DNA of 64,000 bases from Mongoliimonas terrestris (GTDB lineage Bacteria; Pseudomonadota; Alphaproteobacteria; Rhizobiales; Pleomorphomonadaceae): the NCBI RefSeq assembly GCF_001927285.1, contig NZ_MSIG01000003.1:248001-312000 (forward strand), in the 5' to 3' direction. A program made the translations under genes and the position numbers. The notes below the pieces were generated by a model. It saw nothing but the letters and a program-made list of their open reading frames with translations, did no database searches and was not told the origin of the DNA. Positions 26,690 through 35,408 of the stretch are shown piece after piece. The first letter of the stretch is position 1; every line of letters begins with the position of its first letter.

Positions 26690-28066
26690 CTATCCCGCCG
26701 GGGCCGCCGGCAGCGTGAAGGCGAGCCGGGTGAAGCCGTCCCGCCGCTCCCGGCTGAGGCTCGCCCCGTAGGCGGCGAGCACGTCCTCCACGATCGCAAG
26801 GCCAAGGCCGGAGCCGTCGTCGTTGCGCCCGTCGCCGGCCGGGGCGCCGAAGCCGGGCCCGTCGTCCTCCACGCTCACCGTCACGGCCCCGTCGACCGCA
26901 ACGGCCGTCACCCGGACCGTGCCGTCCGCGAACTTGCGGGCATTGTCGAGGAGGTTGCCGATCACCTCGCCGAGGTCGTTGCGGTCCGCCCGCACACCGA
27001 GCCCCGGCGGCACCGCCACCTCGAAGGCGATGGCGTCCGCGTGCGGCAGGCGGCGGATGGTCGCCACGAGGCCGGCCACCAGCGGCGCGAGCGCCGTGGC
27101 CGGACCGCCGCCGAGCGCCGTGCCGCCCTGGCCGCCGCGGATCCGCGCCCGCGCCAGCTCGCGTTCCACCACCCGGCGCATGGCCTCCACCTGGTCGCGC
27201 AGCACCGCCGCGTGGGTGCTCTCTCCGGCGGCGTCCAGCTTGCGCGCCTCCAGCGACAGGATGGTGAGCGGCGTCTTGAAGCCGTGGGCGAGGGCGCCGG
27301 CCCGGTCGCGCGCCCGCTCCACCGCCTGGTCGCGCCAGTCGAGCAGCCGGTCGAGGTCGTCGGCGAGCGGCTGGATCTCCGTCACGAAGCCGCCGCCCAT
27401 GCGCGCCCGGGTGCCGGCCCGGATCGCCGCCACCGAGCGGCGGAGCGCCGTCAGGGGCGCGAGCCCGAGCAGCGCCTGGAGGAGCGCCACGACCAGGAGC
27501 ACCGCCGCGATCACCAGGAGCCCGCGCATCAGGTCGGCCGCGTAGTCCTCCGACAGCGCCGCGATCTCCCGCTGGTCCACCGCCACGGCGAGGCGGGCCG
27601 GCACCGGGCCGCCGGCGCCGATCAGCCGCACCGGCCGGACGAGCGCGTAGAGCGCCGAGCCCGCCTCCGGGCCCTCCACCGCCACCGCCTCGGCCTCGGC
27701 CTCCATCCCCATGTCCGCCGGCAGCGCCAGAGCCTCGTCCCAGAGCGAGCGGGAGCGAAGGGGCGGCTGGCCCGGCGCGTCGATCTGCCAGTAGGTGCCG
27801 GATCCGGGCTGCCGGTAGAGCGGGTCCGCCGGCTCGCGGGAAAGCGTCATCCGGTCCGCCGCGTCGAGGGTGAGGGCGCCGGCGATCTCGTTCCAGCGCA
27901 CCTCCAGTTCGGCCGCGACCCGGCGCTGGATATGCTGCTCGAAGAGGTAGGTGAGAAGCACGCCGGAGGCCGCCAGCACCAGCCCGATCGACAGGGCCGC
28001 CAGCACCATCAGGCGGACCTTCAGGGAGCGGGCGTCGAGGAGAGTCCCGAAGGCCGGCCGCTTCAC
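26690..28066 (-). CDS. Sensor histidine kinase (third gene of PepSY-linked two-component operon)
   Basis: 458-residue inner-membrane sensor kinase. Membrane segments are at about 19-41 and 181-203, enclosing a periplasmic domain of roughly 140 residues with an acidic patch (MEAEAEAVAVEGPEAG). A HAMP-like linker follows. The phosphorylated His261 is in ALAHGFKTPLTIL. The N-box (NLLDNARKFA, 371-380), G1 (DDGPGFG) and G2 (GSGLGLAI, 418-425) are intact, so it should be active. Its ATG overlaps the regulator stop by 4 bases. The layout resembles PhoQ-type kinases; the association with acidic secreted proteins suggests a cation or envelope signal (inference). Confidence 0.93.
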   Translation of the reverse strand: MKRPAFGTLLDARSLKVRLMVLAALSIGLVLAASGVLLTYLFEQHIQRRVAAELEVRWNEIAGALTLDAADRMTLSREPADPLYRQPGSGTYWQIDAPGQPPLRSRSLWDEALALPADMGMEAEAEAVAVEGPEAGSALYALVRPVRLIGAGGPVPARLAVAVDQREIAALSEDYAADLMRGLLVIAAVLLVVALLQALLGLAPLTALRRSVAAIRAGTRARMGGGFVTEIQPLADDLDRLLDWRDQAVERARDRAGALAHGFKTPLTILSLEARKLDAAGESTHAAVLRDQVEAMRRVVERELARARIRGGQGGTALGGGPATALAPLVAGLVATIRRLPHADAIAFEVAVPPGLGVRADRNDLGEVIGNLLDNARKFADGTVRVTAVAVDGAVTVSVEDDGPGFGAPAGDGRNDDGSGLGLAIVEDVLAAYGASLSRERRDGFTRLAFTLPAAPAG

Positions 28067-28737
28067 CCCTTGTCCCCCGCGACCGCGTCCATGATGTAGC
28101 CCTGGCCGCGCCGGGTGGCGATCAGGTCCGCGCCGATCTTGCGGCGCAGCCGGCCGATCAGCACCTCCAGGGCGTTGCTGTCCGGCTCCCGGTCGCTCTC
28201 GTAGACGTGCTCGGCCAACTCGCCCTGGCTCACCACCCGGCCGCGGTTGTGGGCGAGATAGCGCACCAGCCGGAACTCCAGCGCCGAAAGCTCCACCTGC
28301 CGGCCGTCCACCACGGCGATCCGCCGGCGCGTCTCCAGGGTCAGGCGGCCCACCTCGATCAGCGGGGAGGCGTAACCCTTGGTGCGCCGGAGCACGGCGC
28401 CGAGGCGGGCGAGCAGTTCCTCCACCTGGAAGGGCTTCGGCAGATAGTCGTCCGCACCCGCGTCGATCCCCTCCACCCGTTCCATCCAGTTGCCGCGTGC
28501 GGTGAGCACCACCACGGGCACGGCGGACCCGCCGCCGCGCAGCCGGCGCAGCACCGACAGCCCGTCGAGCTTCGGCAGGCCGAGGTCCAGCACCACCCCG
28601 TCATAGTCCTCCGTGTCGGCGCGGAACCAGGCGGTCTCGCCGTCGCGCGCCCAATCCACCACGTAGCCGGCCGCCCTCAGGGCCGAGGCCACCGCCTCGG
28701 CGATCGCCGCCTCGTCCTCCACCACCAGGATGCGCAT
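28063..28737 (-). CDS. OmpR-family response regulator
   Basis: 224-residue regulator paired with the downstream kinase. The receiver domain has acidic pair Glu7-Asp8, phosphoacceptor Asp51 (VVLDLGLPKLDGL), Thr79 and Lys101 (LPKPFQ). The winged-helix domain ends EPDSNALEVLIGRLRRKIGA and RRGQGYIMD. PhoP/QseB-like. It starts one base inside the stop of the PepSY gene (TGATG) and overlaps the kinase gene by 4 bases, so the three genes are translationally coupled. A direct repeat in the divergent promoter (29263-29281) is a plausible binding site. Confidence 0.95.
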   Translation of the reverse strand: MRILVVEDEAAIAEAVASALRAAGYVVDWARDGETAWFRADTEDYDGVVLDLGLPKLDGLSVLRRLRGGGSAVPVVVLTARGNWMERVEGIDAGADDYLPKPFQVEELLARLGAVLRRTKGYASPLIEVGRLTLETRRRIAVVDGRQVELSALEFRLVRYLAHNRGRVVSQGELAEHVYESDREPDSNALEVLIGRLRRKIGADLIATRRGQGYIMDAVAGDKG

Positions 28738-29243
28738 CAGCGTCGCCTCGTCTCCAGGATCCGGTTGCGGCGCGCGTCCACCAGCACCCGGTAGAAGTCG
28801 TTGCCGCGGGTGACCACCACGATGTCGTAGATGCGCATCCCGTCCCGGTGCCCGAGAAGGTCGACCGAGACCACCTGGCCCGGCCGGGCCGCCGCCACCG
28901 TTCCGAGGATGCGCGTCAGCGGAACGAGGTCCCCCCGGGCGACCGCGGCGCGCGCCTCGTCCTGCGACAGCGCCCGCCAGCCGCCCGACCGCTCGCCCCC
29001 GTCCCGCCCGCCCCCGTCGCCCCCGTCATCGTCGCCGCCACGGTCGTCATCGTCATCCCCGTCGTCGTCATCATCTCCGTCGTCATCGTCCCCATCGTCA
29101 TCCCCCCCGTCGTCCCCGTCCGACGAGTCCGAGCCGCCGTCGTCGTCCGCGAACGCCGGTGTGGGGCCGGCGGCGGTGCACGCGAGCGCGAGCGCCAGCA
29201 GGCAGGCGATGAGGAGCGGGCGGACGCGAGTGATGAGAAGCAT
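28737..29243 (-). CDS. Secreted PepSY-domain protein with poly-Asp/Gly segment
   Basis: 168 residues. Signal peptide (LLIACLLALALACTAAG) is followed by about 60 residues composed almost only of Asp and Gly with some Ser and Arg (for example [13 protein letters not shown]). A C-terminal PepSY-like domain follows: LSQDEARAAVARGDLVPLTR, VVSVDLLGHRDGMRIYDIVV and FYRVLVDARRNRILETRRR. PepSY domains are periplasmic and often sit in operons with two-component systems, as here. The acidic segment could bind divalent or trivalent cations (inference). First gene of the operon; divergent from another Asp-rich secreted protein. Confidence 0.85.
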   Translation of the reverse strand: MLLITRVRPLLIACLLALALACTAAGPTPAFADDDGGSDSSDGDDGGDDDGDDDDGDDDDDGDDDDDRGGDDDGGDGGGRDGGERSGGWRALSQDEARAAVARGDLVPLTRILGTVAAARPGQVVSVDLLGHRDGMRIYDIVVVTRGNDFYRVLVDARRNRILETRRR

Positions 29244-29262
29244 GGCTGAGCCTAGAGCGGGA

Positions 29263-29294
29263 AACCTGACAACAACCTGACGAGCCCCGTCAGG
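29263..29294. promoter_or_regulatory. Candidate response-regulator site in divergent promoter
   Basis: AACCTGAC occurs at 29263-29270 and again at 29274-29281, an 11-bp period, and the second copy is mirrored by CGTCAGG at 29288-29294. An 11-bp direct repeat is the usual geometry for OmpR/PhoB-family dimers. It lies between the PepSY operon and the Asp-rich gene, so one site could control both. Confidence 0.5.
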
Positions 29295-29369
29295 ATGGCA
29301 AGGGGGAACGCTCGCTAGAACGGGTTCATGGCCGCAGCCGTGGCCGAAACCGAAAGGGAAACGCTCGCC

Positions 29370-29792
29370 ATGAAGACGCTTCTGCTCACGTCCGCCGCCG
29401 TCCTGGTCCTTGCCGGATCGGTCCAGGCGATGCCCGCCGCGCCGCGCGCCGCCGCGCCGTTCGTCTCCGGCACCGAAGTCACCGCCGCGATCGTCGCCGG
29501 CGACCCGCTCGCCCGCGTCCTCCTCGTCGACGACGACGGCGACGATGATGGCGACGACGACGGCGATGACGACGACGGGGACGATCGCGGCGGCGACCGC
29601 GACGACGATGACGACAGCCGTGACCGCGACGACGACGACGATCGCGACGACGACGACCGGGACGACGATCGCTACGACGACGATCGCTATGACGACGACG
29701 ACCGCGACGATGACGACGACGACCGCCGCGTCGGCCGCGACGACGGCCTCCTGCCCATCCTCATGAGCCCCTTCCGCTCGATCGACCTCTGA
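29370..29792 (+). CDS. Secreted Asp-rich low-complexity protein
   Basis: 140 residues from ATG 29370 (AAGGGA about ten bases upstream; the in-frame ATG at 29328 adds non-signal sequence). Signal peptide [20 protein letters not shown], then a short region ([20 protein letters not shown]) that resembles the start of the PepSY domain in the divergent gene. About 75 residues follow that are mostly Asp with Arg, Gly and Tyr (repeats of DDDRDDD and [12 protein letters not shown]), and a short tail [15 protein letters not shown]. It is probably intrinsically disordered and cation binding. Its coding strand is a run of GAC/GAT codons; replication slippage would keep its length variable. Function unknown. 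Confidence 0.75.
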   Translation: MKTLLLTSAAVLVLAGSVQAMPAAPRAAAPFVSGTEVTAAIVAGDPLARVLLVDDDGDDDGDDDGDDDDGDDRGGDRDDDDDSRDRDDDDDRDDDDRDDDRYDDDRYDDDDRDDDDDDRRVGRDDGLLPILMSPFRSIDL

Positions 29793-30000
29793 CGTCCGCC
29801 CGCGCCCGCCGGCCGGCCTTCGACGGTGCCGGCACGGCGGGCCGGGGTGCGGCCACGAGCCGCCGAGACCCGGGCGTCCCGCGTCCGGCGGGCATGACGA
29901 CGGCCGGGTCCAGACGGCAGCATGCTCGCTGTTTCCTTCCGCGCGCCGATCGGATAGTTATCCGCCCACACTTCATGTCCCCGATCGGATCGAACACCGC

Positions 30001-30219
30001 ATGACCAAGGAAGAAGTCCTGGAATTTCCGGGCATCGTCACCGAACTGCTGCCGAACGCCACCTTCCGGGTGAAGCTCGAGAATGAGCACGAGATCATCG
30101 CGCACACGGCCGGCCGCATGCGCAAGAACCGCATCCGCGTGCTGGCAGGCGACAAGGTTCTTGTCGAGATGACCCCGTACGACCTCACCAAGGGCCGCAT
30201 CACCTACCGCTTCAAGTGA
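30001..30219 (+). CDS. infA: Translation initiation factor IF-1
   Basis: 72-residue OB-fold protein that binds the ribosomal A site during initiation. It is the canonical length, with family landmarks [40 protein letters not shown] and a C-terminal [13 protein letters not shown]. No strong Shine-Dalgarno sequence is visible; two CCGATCGGAT copies lie in the 60 bases upstream. Followed by maf and yacG in the same direction, the conserved alphaproteobacterial order. Confidence 0.98.
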   Translation: MTKEEVLEFPGIVTELLPNATFRVKLENEHEIIAHTAGRMRKNRIRVLAGDKVLVEMTPYDLTKGRITYRFK

Positions 30220-30301
30220 CCGGCCGAAGGGGCGCGCCCATGCGGCGCACCGTTCGGCGGACACCGCCGCCTCCGCGCGGTGCGGGCTCGCAAGGCGTCC
30301 G

Positions 30302-30928
30302 ATGACCGACCGTCCTCTCCTGGTGCTCGCCTCCGGCAGCCCGCGGCGCGTCAGCCTGCTGGCCCAGGTCGGCATCGCGCCGGACCGGCTGATGCCGGCC
30401 GACATCGACGAATCCCCCGACAAGCGCGAACTGCCCCGCTCGCTCGCACGGCGCCTCGCCCGTACCAAGGCCGAGGTCGCCGCCAACCGGGCCGAGCCGG
30501 ATCCCTCCGGCGCGCCCCTGCTCGTCCTTGCCGCCGACACGGTGGTGAGCGTCGGCCGCCGCATCCTGCCGAAGGCGGAGACCTTCGCCGAGGCGGAGGA
30601 CTGCCTGGCGCTCCTCTCCGGGCGCACCCACCGGGTGTTCACCGCCGTCTGCCTCGTCGGCCCGCGCGGCGTCCGCGAGAAGCTGGTCGACACCCGCGTG
30701 CGCTTCAAGCGCCTGTCCACCGCCGAGATGGACGCCTATCTGGCGAGCGGCGAATGGCAGGGCAAGGCCGGCGGCTACGCCATCCAGGGCCGCGCCGGCG
30801 CCTTCGTGGTGCGCCTGATCGGCTCCTACCACGCGGTGGTGGGCCTGCCCCTCTTCGAGACCACCGCCCTCCTCGACAGCGCCGGCTACCCGGTCCAGGC
30901 CACCTGGCCCGCGGGCGTGGACGTCTGA
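30302..30928 (+). CDS. maf: Maf-family nucleotide pyrophosphatase
   Basis: 208-residue Maf/Ham1-fold protein that hydrolyses non-canonical or modified nucleoside triphosphates and has been linked to septum control. N-terminal LVLASGSPRRVSLL is the phosphate-binding signature. ADTVVSVGRRILPKAET, the SGRTHRVFTAVCL motif and GYAIQGRAGAFVVRLIGSYH follow. Normal length. It lies 82 bases after infA and 67 bases before yacG on the same strand. Confidence 0.95.
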   Translation: MTDRPLLVLASGSPRRVSLLAQVGIAPDRLMPADIDESPDKRELPRSLARRLARTKAEVAANRAEPDPSGAPLLVLAADTVVSVGRRILPKAETFAEAEDCLALLSGRTHRVFTAVCLVGPRGVREKLVDTRVRFKRLSTAEMDAYLASGEWQGKAGGYAIQGRAGAFVVRLIGSYHAVVGLPLFETTALLDSAGYPVQATWPAGVDV

Positions 30929-30995
30929 ACGGCTCCGGCGCACCGGGTTTGAGCCAGCCGGCGCCCCCGAAGCGGCATCCCGAAAGGTCTTGCCC

Positions 30996-31190
30996 ATGAC
31001 CAACGACCCCGTGCCCGTCCGGATCGGCGGCAAATGCCCCACCTGCGGCAAGCCCACCGAGCCGGCCTTCCGGCCCTTCTGTTCCAAGCGCTGCCGCGAC
31101 GTGGACCTCCACCGCTGGCTGAGCGGCGCCTACGCCATTCCGTCCGCCGCCGACGACGGCCCCGGCGACGACGACGACGACCCGCGCTGA
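30996..31190 (+). CDS. yacG: DNA gyrase inhibitor / zinc-binding protein YacG
   Basis: 64 residues. Zinc site Cys-x2-Cys (KCPTCGKP) and Cys-x3-Cys (FCSKRCRDVDLHRWL), followed by the conserved WLSGAYAIP and an acidic tail (GDDDDDPR). E. coli YacG binds GyrB and inhibits gyrase. ATG 30996 has AAGG about ten bases upstream; TTG 30990 is the alternative. Last protein gene before tRNA-Phe. Confidence 0.95.
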   Translation: MTNDPVPVRIGGKCPTCGKPTEPAFRPFCSKRCRDVDLHRWLSGAYAIPSAADDGPGDDDDDPR

Positions 31191-31351
31191 CGTCCCGCCG
31201 CCGCCCCCCGGCCGCCGTCCGCCGCGCCCCGCCCGATCCCCTTGACGAGCCGTGACGTTTTCATGATCGAAGCCTCTGGACAGGCCCGGCGGGGCCTTCT
31301 ATAAGGCCCCTCGTTCGCCGGCGGGCCCACCAAACCCCGCACAGGTCCGGC

Positions 31352-31427
31352 GCCCGGGTAGCTCAGTTGGTAGAGCATGCGACTGAAAATCGCAGTGTCG
31401 GTGGTTCGATTCCGCCCCCGGGCACCA
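31352..31427 (+). tRNA. tRNA-Phe: tRNA-Phe (GAA anticodon)
   Basis: 76 bases with encoded CCA. Acceptor GCCCGGG pairs with CCCGGGC; the D-arm has AGCTCAGTTGGTAGAGC, the anticodon loop contains GAA between GCGA and TCGC, and the T-arm carries GGTTCGATTCC. Conserved position after yacG. Confidence 0.97.
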
Positions 31428-31729
31428 CTTCAGCCTCCAAAACAGTCAAACCCAGTGCTGACCTCGTTGAAAGAGCGTAGTTTCGCGCGCGTTCTGCGAG
31501 GCGTTTAGAGTTTCCAGGTGGCGTTTACGGCACCGGTAAATCATTTGAGTGCCGCGGTGCCAGCTTGATTACACATCTGGCAAACGCGTGCGCTCGTTTA
31601 CTGGGCGGAAAGCAATGTGGATCCTTCGAACCGGGCCTGGGTGCTCCGGGGGGGCGAGGAATGTTTCTCAACGGTCTGGGGTTTGATACAGTTCGTTGAA
31701 ACTACACATTGGCCAGGATCGGTCCGCGG
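31428..31729. other. Gap between tRNA-Phe and the polysaccharide region
   Basis: 302 bases, somewhat less GC-rich than the flanks. I see no open frame, terminator or copy of the tRNA 3' end that would mark an attachment site. It is the left border of the surface-polysaccharide block, whose first genes also use less biased codons. Confidence 0.4.
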
Positions 31730-33517
31730 ATGGTAACGCTAGCGATTGCGGCCTTGGAGGCCTTGTTCGCCGATATCTGCATCGTCGGCGCAGGGCCTGC
31801 GGCCATTGCGTGCGCCTTGCACCTGATCGGGTGTGGCCTGAAGATCATCCTGGTCGAAACCGGCGGCACCCTGTACGACCCTCAAGCCCAGGAGATCGGC
31901 CGCACCGAAACCGGTCTGCGGTTCGGAACCGTGGACTGCGCGTACAACACGCGCCAATTCGGCGGGAATGCCAACGCATGGCTCGTCGATACGGGCCGAA
32001 GTTATCGCGGCGTCCGACTGGCACCTCTGACGCCGGCCGATTTCGAGCCGAGGCCGGGGCTCGCCGATACCGGCTGGCCCATCAACTTTTCAGACCTCAA
32101 CGCCTTCTACAGGCAAGCCCCCAGGATCTTCGGTCTGCCGTCGGATTCCTTCGATTTGGAGCCCTGGTCCGGCCCGGACACGCCCGACCTTCCTGTCGCC
32201 GATGGCTCGGTCGACACCGCCATGTACATGTTCGGGGACGGTCAAGTGTTCACGAACGATCATCGGGCGACCCTGGAGAAGTCCGAGGACGTTCGCATCC
32301 TGACGCATCATACGGTCACGTCGCTGGAGACCCCGTCTGGTGACACCCGCGTGCGGTCGGCCGTTGCGGTGGACCGGGATGGCCGCAAACGGCGCATCGT
32401 CGCGGATCAGTTCATTCTTGCCGGGGGCGGCCTCGGAAGCACCCAGCTTCTGCTCTCCTCCATCGCCGATGCGAGCCTGTCGATCGGCCCTGCCGCCGAG
32501 AACGTGGGGCGGTACTTCATCGATCATCCACTGCTGAACGGCGGCGAATTCTTCCCGTCGGACCGCAAGCTGATCGACCGAATGGCCCTCTACGATCTAC
32601 GGACGATCGGTGCCGCGCCGGTCATGGGGCATCTCAAGCTGTCCGACGCGGCGCTCCGCCGCGAATCTCTCCTCAACATGAGCATGATCTTCCTGCCGCG
32701 CCGGAACGGCTGGCAGGTGTCGGAAACCATGAACGCCCGGCAGGTCGCAGGCTTCCAGGCGGCCATCCGCCTGCGCGGGGCCATTCGAGACCGGCGCCTG
32801 CCGGCCGCTTGGGATCTGGTGGCCGGTGCCGTCGGGATCGACGGCATTGCGCGCCGGCTGTTCAGCCGCGTGGTCTCGCCCACGGCGAACCTGGCGCGCG
32901 GCGGCTGGTCGAAGCTGCCGGCGCGACAACGGGCACGCTTCGATCGCTTTCAGATCCTCCATGTCGCCGAACAGGCGCCGCATCGCGACAACAGGGTCAT
33001 GCTGGGGTCCGAACGCGACGCGACGGGACTGCGCCGGCTCACGATCGACTGGCAATGGCACCAGAGCGATCAGGACAAGATCATGCGAGGGCAGCAGATC
33101 TTCGCCGACGCTCTGGCCGGAGCGGGTCTCGGGACATTCGCCATCCACAAAGATGGCGCCGGGCCGAGCGTCGTCAGTTCGACCACGGGCCATTGGATGG
33201 GGCTCACGCGGATGAGCCGATCCGCACGGGACGGCGTGGTCGACACGAATTGCCGCGTGCACGGAACCGACAACCTCTACATCGCGAGCAGCAGTGTGTT
33301 TCCCACCGGTGGCTATGCCAATCCCACGTTGACCGTCGTGGCGATCTCCCTTCGCATTGCCGATCGGTTGCGGCGGCTTTATAGAAGGGACCTGACAGAA
33401 GATGCTGGAAAGGCAATAGAAGCGACGACCGACGGACAGCGGGCAGACCCGCAGACGTCATATTCGCCTAAATCCCATCTCGACGCGGGGCTGCCTCGAC
33501 CGTTTTCTGATGATTGA
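31730..33517 (+). CDS. GMC-family FAD-dependent oxidoreductase
   Basis: 595-residue flavoprotein. The N-terminal Rossmann motif DICIVGAGPAAIACALHL binds FAD. LAGGGLGSTQLLLSS and NVGRYFIDHPLL are typical GMC segments. The C-terminal GMC domain has HWMGLTRMS and NLYIASSSVFPTGGYANPTL with the usual active-site His/Asn region. It probably oxidises an alcohol or sugar, with the polysaccharide context suggesting a glycan precursor (inference). Start is uncertain: ATG 31730 or TTG 31709, each with a weak Shine-Dalgarno sequence. Its stop overlaps the TTG of the following glycosyltransferase by 3-4 bases, so the two form an operon. Confidence 0.85.
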   Translation: MVTLAIAALEALFADICIVGAGPAAIACALHLIGCGLKIILVETGGTLYDPQAQEIGRTETGLRFGTVDCAYNTRQFGGNANAWLVDTGRSYRGVRLAPLTPADFEPRPGLADTGWPINFSDLNAFYRQAPRIFGLPSDSFDLEPWSGPDTPDLPVADGSVDTAMYMFGDGQVFTNDHRATLEKSEDVRILTHHTVTSLETPSGDTRVRSAVAVDRDGRKRRIVADQFILAGGGLGSTQLLLSSIADASLSIGPAAENVGRYFIDHPLLNGGEFFPSDRKLIDRMALYDLRTIGAAPVMGHLKLSDAALRRESLLNMSMIFLPRRNGWQVSETMNARQVAGFQAAIRLRGAIRDRRLPAAWDLVAGAVGIDGIARRLFSRVVSPTANLARGGWSKLPARQRARFDRFQILHVAEQAPHRDNRVMLGSERDATGLRRLTIDWQWHQSDQDKIMRGQQIFADALAGAGLGTFAIHKDGAGPSVVSSTTGHWMGLTRMSRSARDGVVDTNCRVHGTDNLYIASSSVFPTGGYANPTLTVVAISLRIADRLRRLYRRDLTEDAGKAIEATTDGQRADPQTSYSPKSHLDAGLPRPFSDD

Positions 33518-35208
33518 GACACGCCGTTCCACCGGCCGACCCCGAGTCCGCACCTGTGACATCGATCGATGCTCCGCCCCCGCCTGCCGATGAGACACCC
33601 GTGGCGGCGGGCGTGGGGCTATCCGGGGCGCCCGGATTGGCCGACGACCGGTTTGCCGTGCTTCTCGACGATGCGGAAGCGCGGCTGAAACGGCGCGACC
33701 GGCTCGGCGCTGCCGTCCGGGTGCGGATGGCCGCCAATGCGGCGACCACCCGGCACCCCGGCTTGTTCCAGTCGCCACGCGCCGAGGCGGTGCTCGGGGC
33801 TGTGTCGGCCTGGCTGGTTCAACGGCAGAACCCCGTCCGAAAGGCTCCAGGGCCGCTCGGCCGGAAGCCGTCGATCCTGCATGTGGTGACGGAGGCCTAT
33901 CGGATCGGCGGGCACACCAAGGCGCTCCAGCGCTGGGTCGACGCGGATGTGGATCACGTCCACCATGTGGCGATGACCCATCAGCTGACGCCCGTGCCGG
34001 ACGCGCTCGCCGCCTCCGTCGCCGCCTCGGGCGGCCGGCTGTCGGTGCTCAGCGGGTCGAGCAGCCTGTTCGGGATGGCGCGACAGCTCCGCGCGCTCGC
34101 TTCGGACGCACTGCTCGTGGTGCTCCACATCCATCCGCACGACGTGGTGCCCAGCCTTGCGTTCGCGGGCTGGACGGAGCGTCCGCCGATCGCCTTCTTC
34201 AATCATGCAGATCACGTCTTTTGGCTCGGCGAGGCGATCAGCGACGCGGTGATCAACTTTCGCGAATCCGGCAGCCGCCTCTGCCGGGCCCGGCGCGGCT
34301 TCGCGGCGGAGCGGGACGTGCTCCTGCCGCTCCCCCTGCCGGCGGAGGCGCCGGCGCCCACGATGACGAAGGCGCAGGCGCGCGAGCGGCTGGGCCTGCC
34401 CGCCTCCGCCCGGATCACCCTGACGGTGGCGTCGGCGGGAAAGCTGAAGCCGAACGCCCACGCCTGCTTCTTCACGCTGCACCGGCCGCTGTTCGACGCC
34501 GACCCGGACGTCCACATGCTCCTGGTCGGGCCGGCGGCGGACGATCCGGTGCTCGCCGACCGTCTCCGACCGTTCGGCGGGCGGATGCGGGCGCTCGGCG
34601 TGCAGGTCGATCTCGCCCCCTACATGGCCGCCGCCGACCTCTATGTGGACAGCACCCCGTTCGCGTCGCAGACATCAATGCTGGAGGCGGCCATGCGGCG
34701 GCTGCCGGTGCTGAGCTGGCGGCCCTATCCGGTCGCCAGCCTGTCCGCCGTGATGGGCAGCGACGACGTCGCCCTCTCCACGGAGGACATCACGTTCAAC
34801 GATCCGGACGCCTACCGTGCGGCCGTCCTGCGCCTGCTGCGGAACGAGACCGCCGCGACGGCGCTCGGCGCCCGCCTCGCGGCGGCGATCCCGGCCCATC
34901 ATGCCGGAGAGGGCTGGCGCCGGGCGCTGGCGGACGCCTACGACCGGACGATCGCCAATGCCGCCCACCGGCCCCACACCCGGATCGAGCCGGAGCCGCC
35001 GTCCGCCGTGGACGAGGTCGTGCTCGCTTTCCACGAGGGCGCCGGATACAGCAACGACCTGCTCGACTTCGACAATTTCGAGTTCATGCCGCTGTCCATG
35101 CAGCTGGCCGAGGTGGGGGCGATCTACCGCCGCCACCCGGAGATCTTGAAGCGCTTCCTGCCGCTCAGCCTCCGGCTGCGGCTGAGCCGGCTGCGGCCGC
35201 CGGCCTGA
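33514..35208 (+). CDS. Glycosyltransferase (GT4-like, GT-B fold)
   Basis: 564 residues from TTG 33514, or 550 from GTG 33556. The first 110 residues are variable. Then a GT-B domain begins with SILHVVTEAYRIGGHTKALQ, the classic GGH/T nucleotide-sugar glycosyltransferase opening. RITLTVASAGKLKPNAHACF is the start of the donor-binding domain, with VDLAPYMAAADLYVDSTPFA and SQTSMLEAAMRRLPVLSW as the C-terminal signature. The sugar and acceptor are unknown. TTG 33514 was preferred because it overlaps the GMC stop (TTGA), implying coupling. A 71-residue C-terminal tail after the GT domain is unusual and unassigned. Confidence 0.78.
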   Translation: MRHAVPPADPESAPVTSIDAPPPPADETPVAAGVGLSGAPGLADDRFAVLLDDAEARLKRRDRLGAAVRVRMAANAATTRHPGLFQSPRAEAVLGAVSAWLVQRQNPVRKAPGPLGRKPSILHVVTEAYRIGGHTKALQRWVDADVDHVHHVAMTHQLTPVPDALAASVAASGGRLSVLSGSSSLFGMARQLRALASDALLVVLHIHPHDVVPSLAFAGWTERPPIAFFNHADHVFWLGEAISDAVINFRESGSRLCRARRGFAAERDVLLPLPLPAEAPAPTMTKAQARERLGLPASARITLTVASAGKLKPNAHACFFTLHRPLFDADPDVHMLLVGPAADDPVLADRLRPFGGRMRALGVQVDLAPYMAAADLYVDSTPFASQTSMLEAAMRRLPVLSWRPYPVASLSAVMGSDDVALSTEDITFNDPDAYRAAVLRLLRNETAATALGARLAAAIPAHHAGEGWRRALADAYDRTIANAAHRPHTRIEPEPPSAVDEVVLAFHEGAGYSNDLLDFDNFEFMPLSMQLAEVGAIYRRHPEILKRFLPLSLRLRLSRLRPPA

Positions 35209-35272
35209 TCGATCCAGCGGTGTGATACCCGGCTCATGACGTTCGGACTTGTCCGACCATCGTGAGTGTTAC

Positions 35273-35353
35273 GGCCTGACCGGCCGACGCCCGTTCGGGC
35301 TTGCCTGCGCTCATCAAGTCCCGACAGGTCGGGACTTGATGAGCTGGGTATGA
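35273..35353 (+). repeat. 81-bp palindromic repeat, copy A
   Basis: GGCCTGACCGGCCGACGCCC and TTCGGGCTTGCCTGCG lead into a perfect hairpin with 16-bp arms, CTCATCAAGTCCCGAC and its complement, around an AG loop (35310-35343), then GAGCTGGGTATGA. The same element lies inverted at 47499-47579. It occupies the gap between two convergent glycosyltransferase genes and lacks the T-run of an intrinsic terminator. Confidence 0.9.
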
Positions 35354-35408
35354 TCCCGGGCAGGACCGCGTCCGAACACCGTCGCCGGCCGGCCATGCGC
35401 CCGTCGGA

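Noticed and set aside
28831..29280. Ser/Pro-rich plus-strand frame over the PepSY gene
   Set aside because: It is the antisense reading of the poly-Asp codons (GAC read as GTC/TCG); no signal for translation.
31352..31729. tRNA-Phe 3' end as a genomic-island attachment site for the polysaccharide block
   Set aside because: No integrase gene and no repeat of the tRNA 3' end found further right in the window.
35310..35343. Large hairpin as an intrinsic terminator between convergent glycosyltransferase genes
   Set aside because: No T-run follows on either strand, and the same structure with its flanks occurs elsewhere as a repeat; it was annotated as a repeat instead.
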